Below are positions 7,506-18,077 of a stretch of DNA of 60,000 nucleotides, piece after piece. The stretch comes from Symsagittifera roscoffensis (Eukaryota; Xenacoelomorpha; Acoela; Convolutidae), in the NCBI RefSeq assembly GCF_963678635.1, contig NC_087070.1, positions 49,397,467 to 49,457,466 of the forward strand, written 5' to 3'. The first letter of the stretch is position 1. Every line of letters starts with the position of its first letter. The position numbers and the translations under genes are program-made. Under the pieces are notes generated by a model, which made no database searches, was not told the origin of the DNA, and was given only the letters and a program-made list of their open reading frames with translations.

Positions 7506-8802
7506 TTTGTTACCCAATGAAGCTACCCATAGCTCTCTGGATTTGTTTGAAAAACAACCTCTTTTGATTACTTTTGAAAACGCTTTTGATCAAAAAATTG
7601 GACCTGTCTATTCACCCAATGGACCAATGCTTGAATTTGAAATCACCGGTGACCGTAATAATTTTGTTGACCTGCAAAAAATTTATTTGGAAATACGATG
7701 CAAAGTAACGCAATCAAATGGAGCTGATCTGCGATACGACAACACTGATCCTACTGTGTCTGATTCACCGTTCATCGTAAACAACTCCCTGTATTCCCTT
7801 TTCTCTGACTGTACCCTCTCTGCTAATGGACTCAAAATCTCAAATGCCAATAGTAATTTTGCGCATAAAAGCTTTATTGGAACAGAATTTTCTAACAGCA
7901 AAGGAGCCAAGGACTCATGGCTTAAGTGTCAGGGATATCGTTTTGAAAACAATCCCGCTGCAATCGATGCAGCTGATTTCACATCTCAACGAGAACTGGT
8001 CCGTGAATCGAGGCAAATTTGGTTCTATGGACCCGCTGGAGTTGATTTTTTCACATGTGACAAGCATTTGTTGAGCGGTGTTACCCTCAGACTTTCCTAC
8101 AGACGTTCTCATGAAGACTTTCTCATTATATCGGAAGATGCTGCCAAGCATTACAAGCTGCAAATACTCGAAGCGAACCTATATGTTAGAAAAATGACTG
8201 TGACTGACCACGTGCTCTCTGCCATTGAATCAACTTTGCTCAAAACTCCTGCGAACTACCCATATCAAGAAGAAATTACAAAAACATTTCTTGCAACAGC
8301 TGGTCAGCGCAGCTGGCAACAGGAAGATATTTTTGCTCGTGAACCGGTGAGACAAATTATCATAGCATTGAACACAAATAATGCATTTCTAGGAACAAAC
8401 CGAACGAATCCTTTTCATTATCAAAAATTTGGATTGGAGCAAGTTACTTTGAGACGAAATGGTTTACCAATAGCAAGTACACCAATCAGTACACAAGATC
8501 ATAAACGTCTCTTCTTCAACACACTATCAGCGCTGGGTTTGTTGCACTGCGGGCTGGGAATCACTCTGGATAACTACCAACAGCACTTTATTATGTGTTT
8601 TGATCTCACTAGCACACAGCAGGCAGCTCATGACTTCTTGCATCCAGAACTTACTAACTGCTCAGTTTCACTCGATCTTCAATTCTCAAACGCTTTGACA
8701 GCAAACCTGGAAATTTTTGTTTGGGGTATACGCTCATCCAATGTATTTATTACCTCCGACCGCAAAGTCACAAAGAACGTCCTTCCCATTTCGACAGTCT
8801 GA
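7495..8802 (+). CDS. Major capsid protein, double jelly roll
   Basis: 435 residues. Recognisable Polinton capsid motifs include MLEFEITGDRNNFVDLQKIYLEI near 45-67, NSLYSLFSDCTLSANG at about 97-112, a central block FFTCDKHLLSGVTLRLSYRR, and a second strand-rich half (EPVRQIIIALNTNNAFLG, FHYQKFGLEQVTLRRNG). The length is a little under that of many Polinton capsid proteins, but both jelly-roll halves appear present. It forms the hexon-like trimers of the capsid. The frame is uninterrupted. The start overlaps the core protein end and the protease follows two bases after the stop. Confidence 0.92.
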   Translation: MIANLLPNEATHSSLDLFEKQPLLITFENAFDQKIGPVYSPNGPMLEFEITGDRNNFVDLQKIYLEIRCKVTQSNGADLRYDNTDPTVSDSPFIVNNSLYSLFSDCTLSANGLKISNANSNFAHKSFIGTEFSNSKGAKDSWLKCQGYRFENNPAAIDAADFTSQRELVRESRQIWFYGPAGVDFFTCDKHLLSGVTLRLSYRRSHEDFLIISEDAAKHYKLQILEANLYVRKMTVTDHVLSAIESTLLKTPANYPYQEEITKTFLATAGQRSWQQEDIFAREPVRQIIIALNTNNAFLGTNRTNPFHYQKFGLEQVTLRRNGLPIASTPISTQDHKRLFFNTLSALGLLHCGLGITLDNYQQHFIMCFDLTSTQQAAHDFLHPELTNCSVSLDLQFSNALTANLEIFVWGIRSSNVFITSDRKVTKNVLPISTV

Positions 8803-8804
8803 AA

Positions 8805-9251
8805 ATGGATGAAACCCAGTTGCAGGACCTCATCCAGAATTGTAAACATCTGAAATATAAGTTTTTTGGAGTATTTGCAGCCGACAATTTTCCACCTCTC
8901 ATCCCAAACAATATCTTTATGATTGTGAACACTTCAAAATCAGATTCTCCGGGGACACATTGGATTGTGATATGCAACAGAAGAAATGTTTTATACTTCG
9001 CTGATCCTCTCGGTCTTCCTCTCTGGCAGTACACCAATCTGTATAAACGATTGAACGAGAATTTTCATCAAGTGACTGAATTGATGACAAACTTTCCCAT
9101 GCAAGACTCAAACTCTACCATGTGCGGTTCTTTTTGTATTTATATTGCACATTTGATTTTTGATAAAAACTTTAATGGTGATGCTTCTGATTTTGTTTAC
9201 ATAACTGATCATGTTTTGAAACGTTTCCTAACTCACATGCTTACCCATTAA
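8805..9251 (+). CDS. Adenain-type cysteine maturation protease
   Basis: 148 residues from ATG 8805, two bases after the capsid stop. The catalytic triad of Ulp1/adenain-like C5 proteases is visible: His52 (GTHWIVI), Asp67 (YFADPLGLP) and Cys107 (STMCGSFCIYIAH), with Gln100 as the probable oxyanion residue. Length and order match Polinton proteases. It should process capsid and core proteins during maturation. A short inverted repeat (AACCAT...ATGGTT) follows a few bases after the stop and may belong to the 3' end. This is the last Polinton gene in the window. Confidence 0.92.
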   Translation: MDETQLQDLIQNCKHLKYKFFGVFAADNFPPLIPNNIFMIVNTSKSDSPGTHWIVICNRRNVLYFADPLGLPLWQYTNLYKRLNENFHQVTELMTNFPMQDSNSTMCGSFCIYIAHLIFDKNFNGDASDFVYITDHVLKRFLTHMLTH

Positions 9252-10651
9252 CCAACCATTTAATATGGTTGATTTATACATTTTACAATTTAATTTTGAA
9301 CAATACATTCTTTTAGTAATTGAAATTTTACCCAATTGTTAACTGAATAGCAGTAATTCGAGAAGTTAAGCTTTTTATCAAAGTGAGAAAAAAAGTACAA
9401 AATCGATCTATGGGGGGATATCACCATACCAGCTACTGTTGCCTCCTTTCAGTACAATTTCCGGACGGGTTTCGAAACGCCGCCTTTCGGCTGAGAGTCG
9501 AGCGCCATGCGTTTTCCTCTACTCGGACCCCAAGAAATTTTGTTCCACTTCAATTTTATAGTAACAAGTTAGGTACACGTCTTAGAAATGGTTGCAGCAA
9601 AATTAATGGGCACTTTTGGCTTTCATCAGTGTTCTCGTTTTTCAAGATCTTTAGACACTTCAACCTTTTAGCTCTATCAATCTTTCTATAAAATCAAAGC
9701 TTTTGTCATAGATTTCAGACGTTTATTTTTTAGTCTCCTGTAGACACGGAAAATGGAAATGTCGAAATTTTCAAGCCAATTTCATTATTTTAGAGTTTTC
9801 AGTGTTCCATAATTTTTCTTTGTTTTTACCTTCAATTGGCTGAACGAAATTTTTCATTCTTATTTTGGTCAAATTGATCATTAATTTTTGCCTAAATAGA
9901 GGTGGCGGCCGCCGCACTTGACGAATTTTGCTTTCTTCGAGATTCAGTAATAAAACATGCATTTTTGAAGGAAATCGTTCACCGCAGCCAACAGTTAAGC
10001 TACGCTGCCAAAATCTTGTGCTTTCCTATATACCAGATAGTTTGGTCGCATATAATAGGTATATAACGTCATTTTACATGTAAACAAACCAATACCCCCA
10101 AACTTTCGAAGGGAAAACATGCACCGACCAAAACTTAATTCCATTCCCGTTTCCACAACGTTCAGTGGGAATACTCAATAATGTACCGAAGTTTTACATG
10201 AGGACTATTAGGTATAAAATTATACATGGTGACAATTAGGATTATTACATAGTGACCATTAGGTATAAAATTATACATGGTGACAATTAGGATTATTACA
10301 TGGTGACCATTGCTGATCATTTAATACATGGTGACCATTATGATTTATACCTAATGGTCATCCATGTATGACAACCCCCCCCCGATCCTAGTGCACTATA
10401 TGCATACTACTCCTATCATTAGTAATTATTCTACAATAATTACGACTTAAATTGACAACTTGTTTGAAAACGTTTGAAATGGAATTTGAAAAATAAAAAG
10501 TGGAAAAATAAAAAGAGTTAATCACCTTTTTTAAAAAAAATTTCAAATAACGCGATAAGTATCACAGCAAGTATAAGCTTCTTAGAATCGTTTCACACCT
10601 CCTTTTTGAGAAAAATGATTATTTTTTAAATAATAAATTCTTTCTGTTCAG
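9252..10651. other. Gene-free interval with the unplaced Polinton right end
   Basis: No convincing coding sequence. It starts with an AACCAT/ATGGTT hairpin just after the protease gene, has a short GC-rich patch near 9,905-9,920, then AT-rich DNA with repeats at 10,209-10,375. The terminal inverted repeat of the Polinton should lie here, but its partner is outside the window, so I cannot place the boundary. The last bases (about 10,620-10,651) form the polypyrimidine tract and AG of a splice acceptor. Confidence 0.5.
10209..10375. repeat. 51-bp direct repeat with inverted copy
   Basis: AGGTATAAAATTATACATGG recurs with a 51-bp period (starts at 10,210 and 10,261), together with TGACAATTAGGATTATTACA. 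A shorter inverted counterpart (TTTATACCTAATGGTCATCC) follows near 10,343. GTGACCATT units recur throughout. The local structure is a small tandem array that can fold into hairpins. Confidence 0.7.
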
Positions 10652-11053
10652 GTGTGCGACAAAATCTTTGGACAGCAGAATAATTTGAAACGACACATGA
10701 AGAAGCACGAGCATAATCACCCTATCTCCTCCGCCTCCAACTCACAGCTGATGAATGAATCACGTGACACGACGCCCGAGCTCTCGGACTCATTGACGTC
10801 ATCAATGTCACTCTCGATAGGAATTAATCTCAGCACACCGTCTTCAGTGTTACAACGTGATACTGCTACTCAAATGATGCCATCCGCAGGATCCATCGGA
10901 GCCCTTCCAGCATCATCTACTGTGCAAATCATTCGAGGTTGTCCTTTGTCCTCTCTGCCCCAGTTAGCAAGGAAATCGGTCATTTGTCCCAACCCGGGAG
11001 TGAATCATGAGTCGTCGACTCAGTCGAATGTCCCAATGTCATTTCACCTCTAA
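10652..11053 (+). CDS. Last coding exon of a C2H2 zinc-finger gene
   Basis: A splice acceptor (TTTCTGTTCAG) ends at 10,651. The exon opens with VCDKIFGQQNNLKRHMKKHE: one cysteine, twelve residues, His, three residues, His. This is the second half of a classical C2H2 finger, so its first cysteine is in the upstream exon and the intron interrupts the finger. About 110 residues of Ser/Thr/Pro-rich, probably disordered sequence follow to a TAA at 11,051-11,053. This is a host transcription-factor-like gene. The upstream exon is not found between the Polinton and this exon, so the Polinton may lie within an intron. The paralogue is not identifiable from this tail. Confidence 0.75.
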   Translation: MCDKIFGQQNNLKRHMKKHEHNHPISSASNSQLMNESRDTTPELSDSLTSSMSLSIGINLSTPSSVLQRDTATQMMPSAGSIGALPASSTVQIIRGCPLSSLPQLARKSVICPNPGVNHESSTQSNVPMSFHL

Positions 11054-12050
11054 AGGGTCGATGACCTTCAGCGAACCCGTGCAAAGCAGCTCTGCACACT
11101 TACCTCAACTCAATTCTTTACCAAAAAACAGCAGTTAAGACACACAGCCGAAATGAGCTCAGCTCTCGTAGGTTCAACGCCACGACCGATGACATGATGT
11201 CCAACTGCTGCCATAAGCCTCAAACAACTTTAATTTTGATTCGCACATAAATTAAGATTCAATTTGTACACAAGTTTTTTTTGCCATTTTGTAAATCATC
11301 ACGTTTTTGAGTCAGCCTTGTGAGCGCTCAATTAAGAAATATTTCTAGTTTTGCCAACTTATTGGTAAACACATAGTAAGGTAGTAATATAGGTTTTTCG
11401 CTGTACCAGTTTGAAGTTTTCGTCATCATCGTAACAATAACTTTGAGTTTAGTTTCTGATGTTGATCAAAAATGTTCATAGTAAAAATTTCCATACATGG
11501 AAAAAAAAACTCTCAGCATAAATGTTCATACAATTCTGTACGTAAAGAAAACTGAATGAATTTTGGTGGCAAGATGTTTCTTCATAATTTGAAGTTGAAA
11601 AAAGGATAAGAGTTAACCTTTAAATCTTGTTTTGTCGGAGAGCTCAAAAAAAATTTTCGTAAATAGCCCTGAGATTATGTAATAGCAAAACTTCACTGGT
11701 AAACTACATTCAAAGAATTGTTATGCATGTTAATATATTGCATTTCACCGTCTTAGAGCGAAAACATAATTATTTTGCTTGTGGCTAAAAATTTTTTACT
11801 CAGATGAAAAAAATGGATTGAAAACGGTAGACATTTTTTTGCCAGCTTTGAAATTAAATTAGCTTATAAACAAAATACTGATTAACCTGGCTGCACACGA
11901 AATAACCACTGTGATAGACAAAAAAATCAATCTAACTTAACTAAAATGGACACTAAATGAAAAACATTTTTTGTTTGTGCATACAAATGATTATGCGAAA
12001 ATGTTTTGGAACTTGTTCCGAGCATTGAAAATGGGGAAGAGTTTTAATGG
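11054..12050. other. Probable 3' UTR then AT-rich DNA, no gene seen
   Basis: The first couple of hundred bases are moderately GC-balanced and may be the 3' UTR of the zinc-finger gene. No clear AATAAA is placed. The remainder is AT-rich with short homopolymer runs and I see no gene or defined repeat. Confidence 0.4.
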
Positions 12051-12054
12051 CCAC

Positions 12055-12425
12055 AAATAATGATCTGACTGGGTTGAGTGATATATCATATGAAAGCCCT
12101 CTCAGTCGTGATTCAAACCACCTTAAAAAGTTTTCAAAAAGATTTCCCAATGTCAAAAAAACCGGTTCGAAATTTTTGATTTTCTGTCTTAATTCGAGCA
12201 AATAAAGCAAGCGAACAGGCTCTTTTTGTTTTCCAAGCAAAATCTGGTACCATAAGTAATTATCGGAATGGGTCGAGTGTTATATCATACTAAAGCACTT
12301 TCAATGGTGATTCGAACGACATTTAAAAAATTCAAAATTTTTTTCACAGTGTCGAGAAAATTTGGTTTGAAATTTTATATTTGTAGTCTAATTTCGAACA
12401 AATATAGTGTGAGCGTGTATGCCTT
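12055..12425. repeat. Divergent tandem duplication, about 199-bp period
   Basis: The stretch from about 12,058 (TGGGTTGAGTGATATATCAT, then a GTGATTCAAAC segment and AATTCGAGCAAATA) is repeated in order from about 12,257 (TGGGTCGAGTGTTATATCAT, GTGATTCGAAC, AATTTCGAACAAATA). The copies match over their full length with many substitutions, so this is an old duplication. The short ORFs in it are not conserved between copies, which argues against coding. Confidence 0.7.
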
Positions 12426-13230
12426 AAATAGTTTTGTAAGCTATTTCAAAGCCAGGAAAACTTAAATGTACTCAAATAAAATTAGTTTTTGGAGTTTTTT
12501 AGCGCCATTTTGAAAACAGAGGTTAAAAATTTCTGCTAAGTCTTAAAAAAAATTTTATTTTACAATTTTTTTTCGTTTTTCTTCAAAAATTGTTTTCCGA
12601 ATGACTTTTTTACTATGATTGTCAAATATGCCTAAGCTTTTTTCCGTCCAGATATTTTTATCACACCATGCAGAGAAAAAATACACTAATTTAAAAAAAA
12701 AATTTTTGCATTTTTCTAAGACTGTGATAGAACATTATGTGCTACTTGCCTAGTAACCGGATATCCTTGTTTAAATTGGAAATAGTTACTTGTAAATTTT
12801 GTAGTTTTTTGCAATCAATGCCTTAAGACAGGGATTTTTTTAAAATGTTTTTAAATAGACTTCAGTCATCGAATTTTAAATAAACTTTTTTGTTGGTATT
12901 TGTTTTTGAGACCTTCATCTTTTTATGGAATCAAGTTTGAGCAAAAAACGCTAATGTTCATAAAAGATTGTCAAAAGTTGAGTAAAATGAACACAAACTC
13001 TGACATTTCAGATTTCAGACCAACTTTTTGTAGGTATAGAGCACTTCAATAAAAGCATTGTAAACTGAAACTAGCAAAAATTTAATTAATCTCAGTTGTT
13101 TTGTGCTCAATTTATAAACAAAAACATAAAAAGAATCTAAACACTGATATTTTTTTTCAAAAAATTTATAAGCAAGGTACTTATACAATAGATTTTCCCG
13201 ATTTTTTCATGGGAAGATCTAGAATCTTCT
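12426..13230. other. AT-rich DNA without recognisable feature
   Basis: Homopolymer-rich, roughly 70% A+T, with stops in all frames. I see no gene, repeat partner or structural motif here. Confidence 0.4.
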
Positions 13231-13582
13231 CGAGGGGAGCGGATTTTTAAAAATGTTTTGAAAATAATGTAAACTTTTTTTAGATCGATCATATTGACTT
13301 TCCGAGCGCTCCCAGATTACTAGCGATCATTATTTTGAGAAGATTTTGGCCATTGTTTTGAGCAATTTTTGGAAAAATTTAACTAAAAAACGCGTTTTTT
13401 GGTGCGCGCTCCCCTCAAAATTAGTATATGTTGGCGCCAAAAGCGCCTTAAGAAAAATTTCACGGTCGTCAGCCGAAAATGGATTTCTTAAAAAGTACTG
13501 AAGGGGGTCCTTTGGGTCGGTAGGGGTCAAATACCTGAGAGAGGGCATCAAGTCCCCCCGCCTATCCTTAATTCCTCGCCTG
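13231..13582 (-). mobile_element. Degenerate hAT-type MITE, minus orientation
   Basis: Read on the minus strand it has the same order of landmarks as the intact copy at 42,716-43,123: CAGGCGAGG-like end at 13,582, GACCCCTACCGACCCAAAGG, GGCGCCAA with the AGTATATGTT complement, GAGGGGAGCGCGC, and a degenerate GAGCGGATTT terminus near 13,231. No matching 8-bp target duplication is visible, so this is an old copy. Confidence 0.65.
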
Positions 13583-14786
13583 AATTTATACGGATTATTA
13601 CCAACATACATTAGAAGAGTACAAGCTAGACCAATGTAGACAACGCTATAAAACAGTTAAGAAAATGGATAAAAGTAATGTTTTCTACTAGGGAAAACTA
13701 AATAAATAAGGACTTAAGCCAATAACTTTTATCATGCGGGATTTTAAAAGAATAAAAAAGGCAGCAATTTAGGAGGACAACAAATTTGCTTTGGCTATAT
13801 GATGTATCAGTTAATCCAAAAAATGTCGCACCCACCTCAGATTAAGGTATTTAATTATTTAGCAAGGACCAAAAAAGAATAATTTTAAACTTTGTGTAGA
13901 CAAGCAATCACAAAATATCAACAAATAGAAGATTACCTTATAGAAATATCCTCATCTTTCAAAATTCTGCAGCTTTGACTTTTCAACTATTGATATCAAA
14001 ACGGGCTAACCATGTTGTTCGATTGATCCCACCAAATATTTATGCCAACTAAAATAGGTAGATGGATGCAGATAGTACCATTAATTTTTCTACCACGAAA
14101 CTAATGTAGGTGGCATTATTTGGTTTTGAAGGGTAGGTTTTTGCTCTTTCACACATGTTCTGAAAAATGAAATATTAGAACGCATGAATGAAAAAAGAAA
14201 TCATTTGCATAGTTTCGCGCACGTTTCCGCGCTCTTTCACAATTTTCCGGGCTCTTTCACAATTTTCTGGCATCTTTCCCTCAGAAAGAGCAGAAACATA
14301 TTCTTCAACAGTTAGAACATAGTTGATGATGGCCTCGGACAAAAGAGCAGCACTCGGGAACTTCGTGCCCTCAGGCCGGGCTCTTTTTCCCTCGGACATC
14401 TTTCAACTATGTTCTAACTACTACAAAGACCTCAATTACAGTGTGCATCAACAACTTGCAGGTTTGTATTTCATCAAACAAGTGAGAAAAATTATCCATG
14501 AAGCAGCTTCAGGAGCTTTTCAGACGCATCAATTTAAACGAAAAGCTGTTCTAATTTTATTTCAGATTATTCAATGGCCTTTCTATAAAATTAAAACTGA
14601 ACAATGTTCTTCTCTCATTATTAATTCTCCCATTTGAGCCCTGGGACCATGGATTTGGACTTTATGGTGTATAAGATTTCGTTGTAGTCTCTGCTCGTGA
14701 TCCCTTTTCTTTACAAAAAAAGACAATCTTTTTTCCCCTCTTCCCAGTGTATTTGCTTCGATTGCTGTTGTCCCAGTTTGTGAATT
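13583..14786. other. No gene; one strong hairpin
   Basis: AT-rich DNA with no credible exon. A 16-bp perfect inverted repeat (GTTAGAACATAGTTGA at 14,311-14,326; its complement at 14,403-14,418) frames a GC-richer loop with GGGCTCTTTTTCCC-like motifs. These recall the ends of the MITE family at 14,787-15,202, so this may be a relic of a relative. Confidence 0.5.
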
Positions 14787-15202
14787 GGCTCTTTTTCCTA
14801 TCCCCCCACCTCACACAAGCATCAATTTAATGGTTTAAGGTGAGGTTTTACAAGGTTAATTATGAAAACCAAATATGTTTATCATGGGCTCTTTTTTCTT
14901 TTCCACGACCTGCAAATTTTTATATTTGAAGTAACTGTTTACTTTGTCCGATTGTAATGAAGTTGCCATGCGGACTAATTAGGCCATTACTAACATATTT
15001 GGTCTTCATAAGTAACTTTGTAAAACCACTCGTTAGACCATAAAATTCATGTTTGAGTGAGGTGGGGGGGGGGGGGGGGGGGGGGGAGAGCTTTATCATG
15101 GCTTAATTAGTCTGCGTGTCAATTTTCACGACAATCGGACAAGGTGAACAGTATTTTGAATAGTAAAAATTTGCCGGTGGGGGGGGGGGAGGAAAAAGAA
15201 CC
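14787..15202 (+). mobile_element. MITE with GGCTCTTTTTCC ends, split by a nested copy
   Basis: It begins GGCTCTTTTTCCTA and ends GGAAAAAGAACC, and is flanked by TGTGAATT (14,779-14,786) and TGGGAATT (15,203-15,210), a 7/8 target duplication. Its left half (14,787-14,886) and right half (15,093-15,202) align with the intact 213-bp copy at 48,019-48,231. The interruption is a second family member. It encodes nothing. The superfamily is uncertain; an 8-bp duplication fits hAT or P-like groups. Confidence 0.8.
14887..15092 (-). mobile_element. Nested copy of the same MITE, opposite orientation
   Basis: This 206-bp insertion begins GGCTCTTTTTTC and ends GGAGAGCT. It is flanked by perfect 8-bp duplications TTATCATG (14,879-14,886 and 15,093-15,100). 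Internally it reads as the reverse complement of the host copy (for example CGGACTAATTAGG against CCTAATTAGTC in the copy at 48 kb). It ends in a G run of about 23 bases, which is a likely assembly weak spot and a possible G-quadruplex. Confidence 0.85.
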
Positions 15203-15399
15203 TGGGAATTTTCTTGCATGCTTTAAAATGATTCGCCAAGTTGTGTTGATTTTTGAATGTTGTCTCGCATGGCAGCTGAGGCAAGTGAAGTTTTACTTTG
15301 TTGTTTGATGCATCCTTCCTTCGTGTTGTATGCGTCCGCCTGTACTCTTACAAAAAAATTTATCTTACTCTTACCACATAAAATGGAATAGATGGCCTA

Positions 15400-15915
15400 A
15401 TTGTTCCAACTTTCGATACAAAAGTAACAAAATATTTGAGCTGCTCGGAGTGGTTTTTTTTTCTTCAGACAAATTTTGACTTTTTGACTAGCCTTTTTTG
15501 ACGGAATTTTTTTATATCATTAAAAAGGTGTTGTTGTCCTGAGCTTAAATTTGAAAAGATATTACACCTGTGATCATTTTTTGTATAGTTATGGGGGATT
15601 AAAGATTGTCATTTTGGCCGATTTGGGACAATTAACGCGCAATTGGAGATTTAATCCGTCTTAGAAATAGTTCCAAATTGGTTGAAGAAGCTTGTGTGCC
15701 ATATTTTATTTGTTACAAGGAGCGAAAACTTTTCTTTTATACTATATATGGCGTGTGGGGGATGATTTTCATAAAAATTTTCAAATTTTAGAATTTTTTT
15801 TTCATTTTGTTTGATTACATTTAATTTTTTATGTTATTAATGTTATTACTGCTTGATAAACCTTAAAAGGTAGTCGGAACATTCAGGGCTTCGCCCTGAT
15901 ACGAGCAGTCTTGTT
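15400..15915 (-). repeat. Dispersed repeat R3, minus copy
   Basis: Reverse complement of 39,462-40,000: shared landmarks are CAGGGCTTCGCCCTG at one end, GGCGTGTGGGGGATGATTTTC, GGGACAATTAACGCGC and TTGTTGTCCTGAGC. Related but shorter plus-orientation copies are at about 40,129-40,400 and 42,040-42,290. No coding capacity or terminal repeat is recognised; it is probably a non-autonomous or fragmentary transposon. Confidence 0.7.
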
Positions 15916-16897
15916 TCGTATCCGTATACGCCTTGCTCGTCCATTCTGATACGGGTGAGTCCTTTCATTCTGTTGCAAATGAGTCTCAAGTTGCGATCGA
16001 CTACGCTCTGCATTGCGTTGAGTTCAAATGTTGTCATTGCTCGTGCACTTGCATCGAAAAAGCATCAAGGATTTAACCACCGTTTGCACTATTAAAATCT
16101 TAATTCTTTTGCAAAGCGAAGATTTCCACAACCATTTTTTTTTTACTTTTTTTTTATTTTAGCACATGCAAGAAGAAAGACCTGAGTAAAAACCGCAGTT
16201 CAATTCAAAAACAACATTCAGGCACTTAGGTCTTCTTTTTTTCCGATCATAGCATCTTGGTTTCGCCTGCTTCAGCGCTTCCGACACTTACTGCTTCTTT
16301 TTTCCGCCGTGACAGAATTCTTCAAAATTCTTCAGTCTAATTTTATGGTGTCTTTTCCTTCTTGTAGCTCCTCTAGCCGCCCTATAAAAGTCGGGTCGTT
16401 TCCAAATAGCGATTGATAAAGAGTGAAGAGTGTTTTTCACTACTTTTCACTGTTCGCTCGGGGTCTTTACTCGGAATTCTTCCACCTGGAACCCCCGCCC
16501 ATTCCAGGCAGCACTTTCACTTGTTTTTTTTCTGCTCGCTTTTCTCGCACTATGCTTGCTTCTTTCATGGCCTCTGCATAATGTAAATTGAATAGTATGA
16601 AGACGTTACGCATCATTCCCTTAGACCCCTTGCCAGACAAAAAGAACTTCAGTCCGCAAATCTTTGAACAGCGGGCGAGTCCACTGCATTATCCTCCAAA
16701 TGGTCATCATAATCTACGCGTAATGATCTGGTCGTCAATTTTGATACCAAAAATTTAACGCGTTTCATGCATTTCTTTTTTTCATTCGATTTTGACCTCA
16801 ACTTGGCACGAAGGAAACATGATTTTGTTCTTTGATGTCCACACATCTATCAAATTACAGCTATAAACGTAAGCTAAAAATTGGAAGGCGGTCTGTA
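15916..16897. other. No convincing gene
   Basis: Moderately GC-balanced in places (16,250-16,560) but with no frame that shows splice sites plus coding character on either strand. A 63-codon minus frame at 15,846-16,037 runs into repeat R3 and is not credited. Confidence 0.35.
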
Positions 16898-17027
16898 TTT
16901 AGACCACCGCGTATTCAAACACTGTATTAAGCAATCACAATCGAGACAAGGAAGAAATGAATTTGATATCTTTCTATGTCTCGATTCTGATTGGTTAATA
17001 CAGTGTCTGAATACGCGGTTGTCTAAG
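16898..17027. mobile_element. Short fold-back element, about 130 bp
   Basis: The left arm TTTAGACCACCGCGTATTCA and continuing sequence to AATCGAGACA (16,898-16,946) is complementary to the right arm ending CGCGGTTGTCTAAG (about 16,977-17,027), leaving a loop of roughly 30 bases. Arms match at about 85-90% by eye. It is probably a MITE. Confidence 0.65.
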
Positions 17028-17161
17028 TACTGCTACGTAACCCTAAAAATTATCAGTGGGTTTTTTTATTGGTTTTCAATCAGTTAAGAAAATGTCGTCC
17101 TTGCTGATAACTATCTAGTGACTTTAATACTAATGGATTTTTCTTAGTTTAGAATAATTTT

Positions 17162-18077
17162 CGCCCTTCAAGCAGAAGCCTCGAGATGTTCTATTTGTTT
17201 TGTGAGGAATCAAGACAAAACCGGCTGTTTTTGAAACACGCATTGTGTACACACATTGTTCAACAATCATTTCTTCTAAGATTCTGATGTTTCGAAAACA
17301 GCTGGTGTTTTCATTCGGAGGCTATTCTCATGCGCGAAGGGCCGAATGGACGAAAAATTTTGTGGGCGACAGACCGAAAACAAAATTAGCCGAAATTAAA
17401 TTTTCAAAAAGAAGCAATTGCCATTCAATTAAAATAAATTAAATGAAGCAATATTTTGCATCTTTCATAACTAAACCCTTGAAATATAAATTTTGTTCCA
17501 ATTCGGCGGCGGTCAGTGACAATTTGAAAACTTTGAATAATTCTGCCGTTTTTATATAGGCCAATATCAATATTCAGTCCCTTGAAATGTTTACTTTCTT
17601 TCCAAATTTTAGATTACTGAAATCTGATTGGCTGTTTTTTATTTTCGCGCATTCCGTCCTTCGCGTATGAGAGATTCCACCTCTTGATTCCTCACAAAAC
17701 AAATAGAATATCTCGAGGATTACGTCTCAAATGGCATAATTCCCAAATGGCATAAAAATGAAAAATTTCCCAAATGGCAACTGTTGCATTAAAAAAAATC
17801 GAGAACAACATTTTCATGAACAATGTGAGAATATAAGTCAAGTTGTCAATTCAAAAGTTGATTGACATTTTATCTTGAAAAAATTGTAAAATTTTTTATT
17901 AAAAGAGAAAAGCATAAGCTTCCGGTTATTGATAAGCTTCTTGTGGTCAAACGTTCGGTCAAATTTGTCGCTTAACATTTGTTTGAAAACAATTAATTCC
18001 AAACCTTTATTTTTTATGCCACTTGGGAATTATGCCATTTGGGTAGTTACCATCTCGAGACTTCTCTTTGAAGGGCG
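17162..18077. mobile_element. Nested inverted-repeat elements
   Basis: Outer ends CGCCCTTCAAGCAGAAGCC (17,162) and the complement of GCTTCTCTTTGAAGGGCG-like sequence (ending 18,077). Inside, GATGTTCTATTTGTTTTGTG at 17,184 is answered by CACAAAACAAATAGAATATC near 17,693. A further palindromic unit with CAAATGGCATAATTCCCA ends lies at about 17,722-18,048, abutting that second arm. The simplest reading is a fold-back element invaded near its right end by a different one. Confidence 0.65.

Noticed and set aside
9383-9691. 102-codon plus frame after the Polinton protease
   Set aside because: Composition is atypical for the element, it has no motif, and it lies where the terminal repeat or host flank is expected.
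15846-16037. 63-codon minus-strand frame with protein-like sequence
   Set aside because: Its last part is the end of dispersed repeat R3, it has no splice sites at sensible places, and no second copy preserves the frame.
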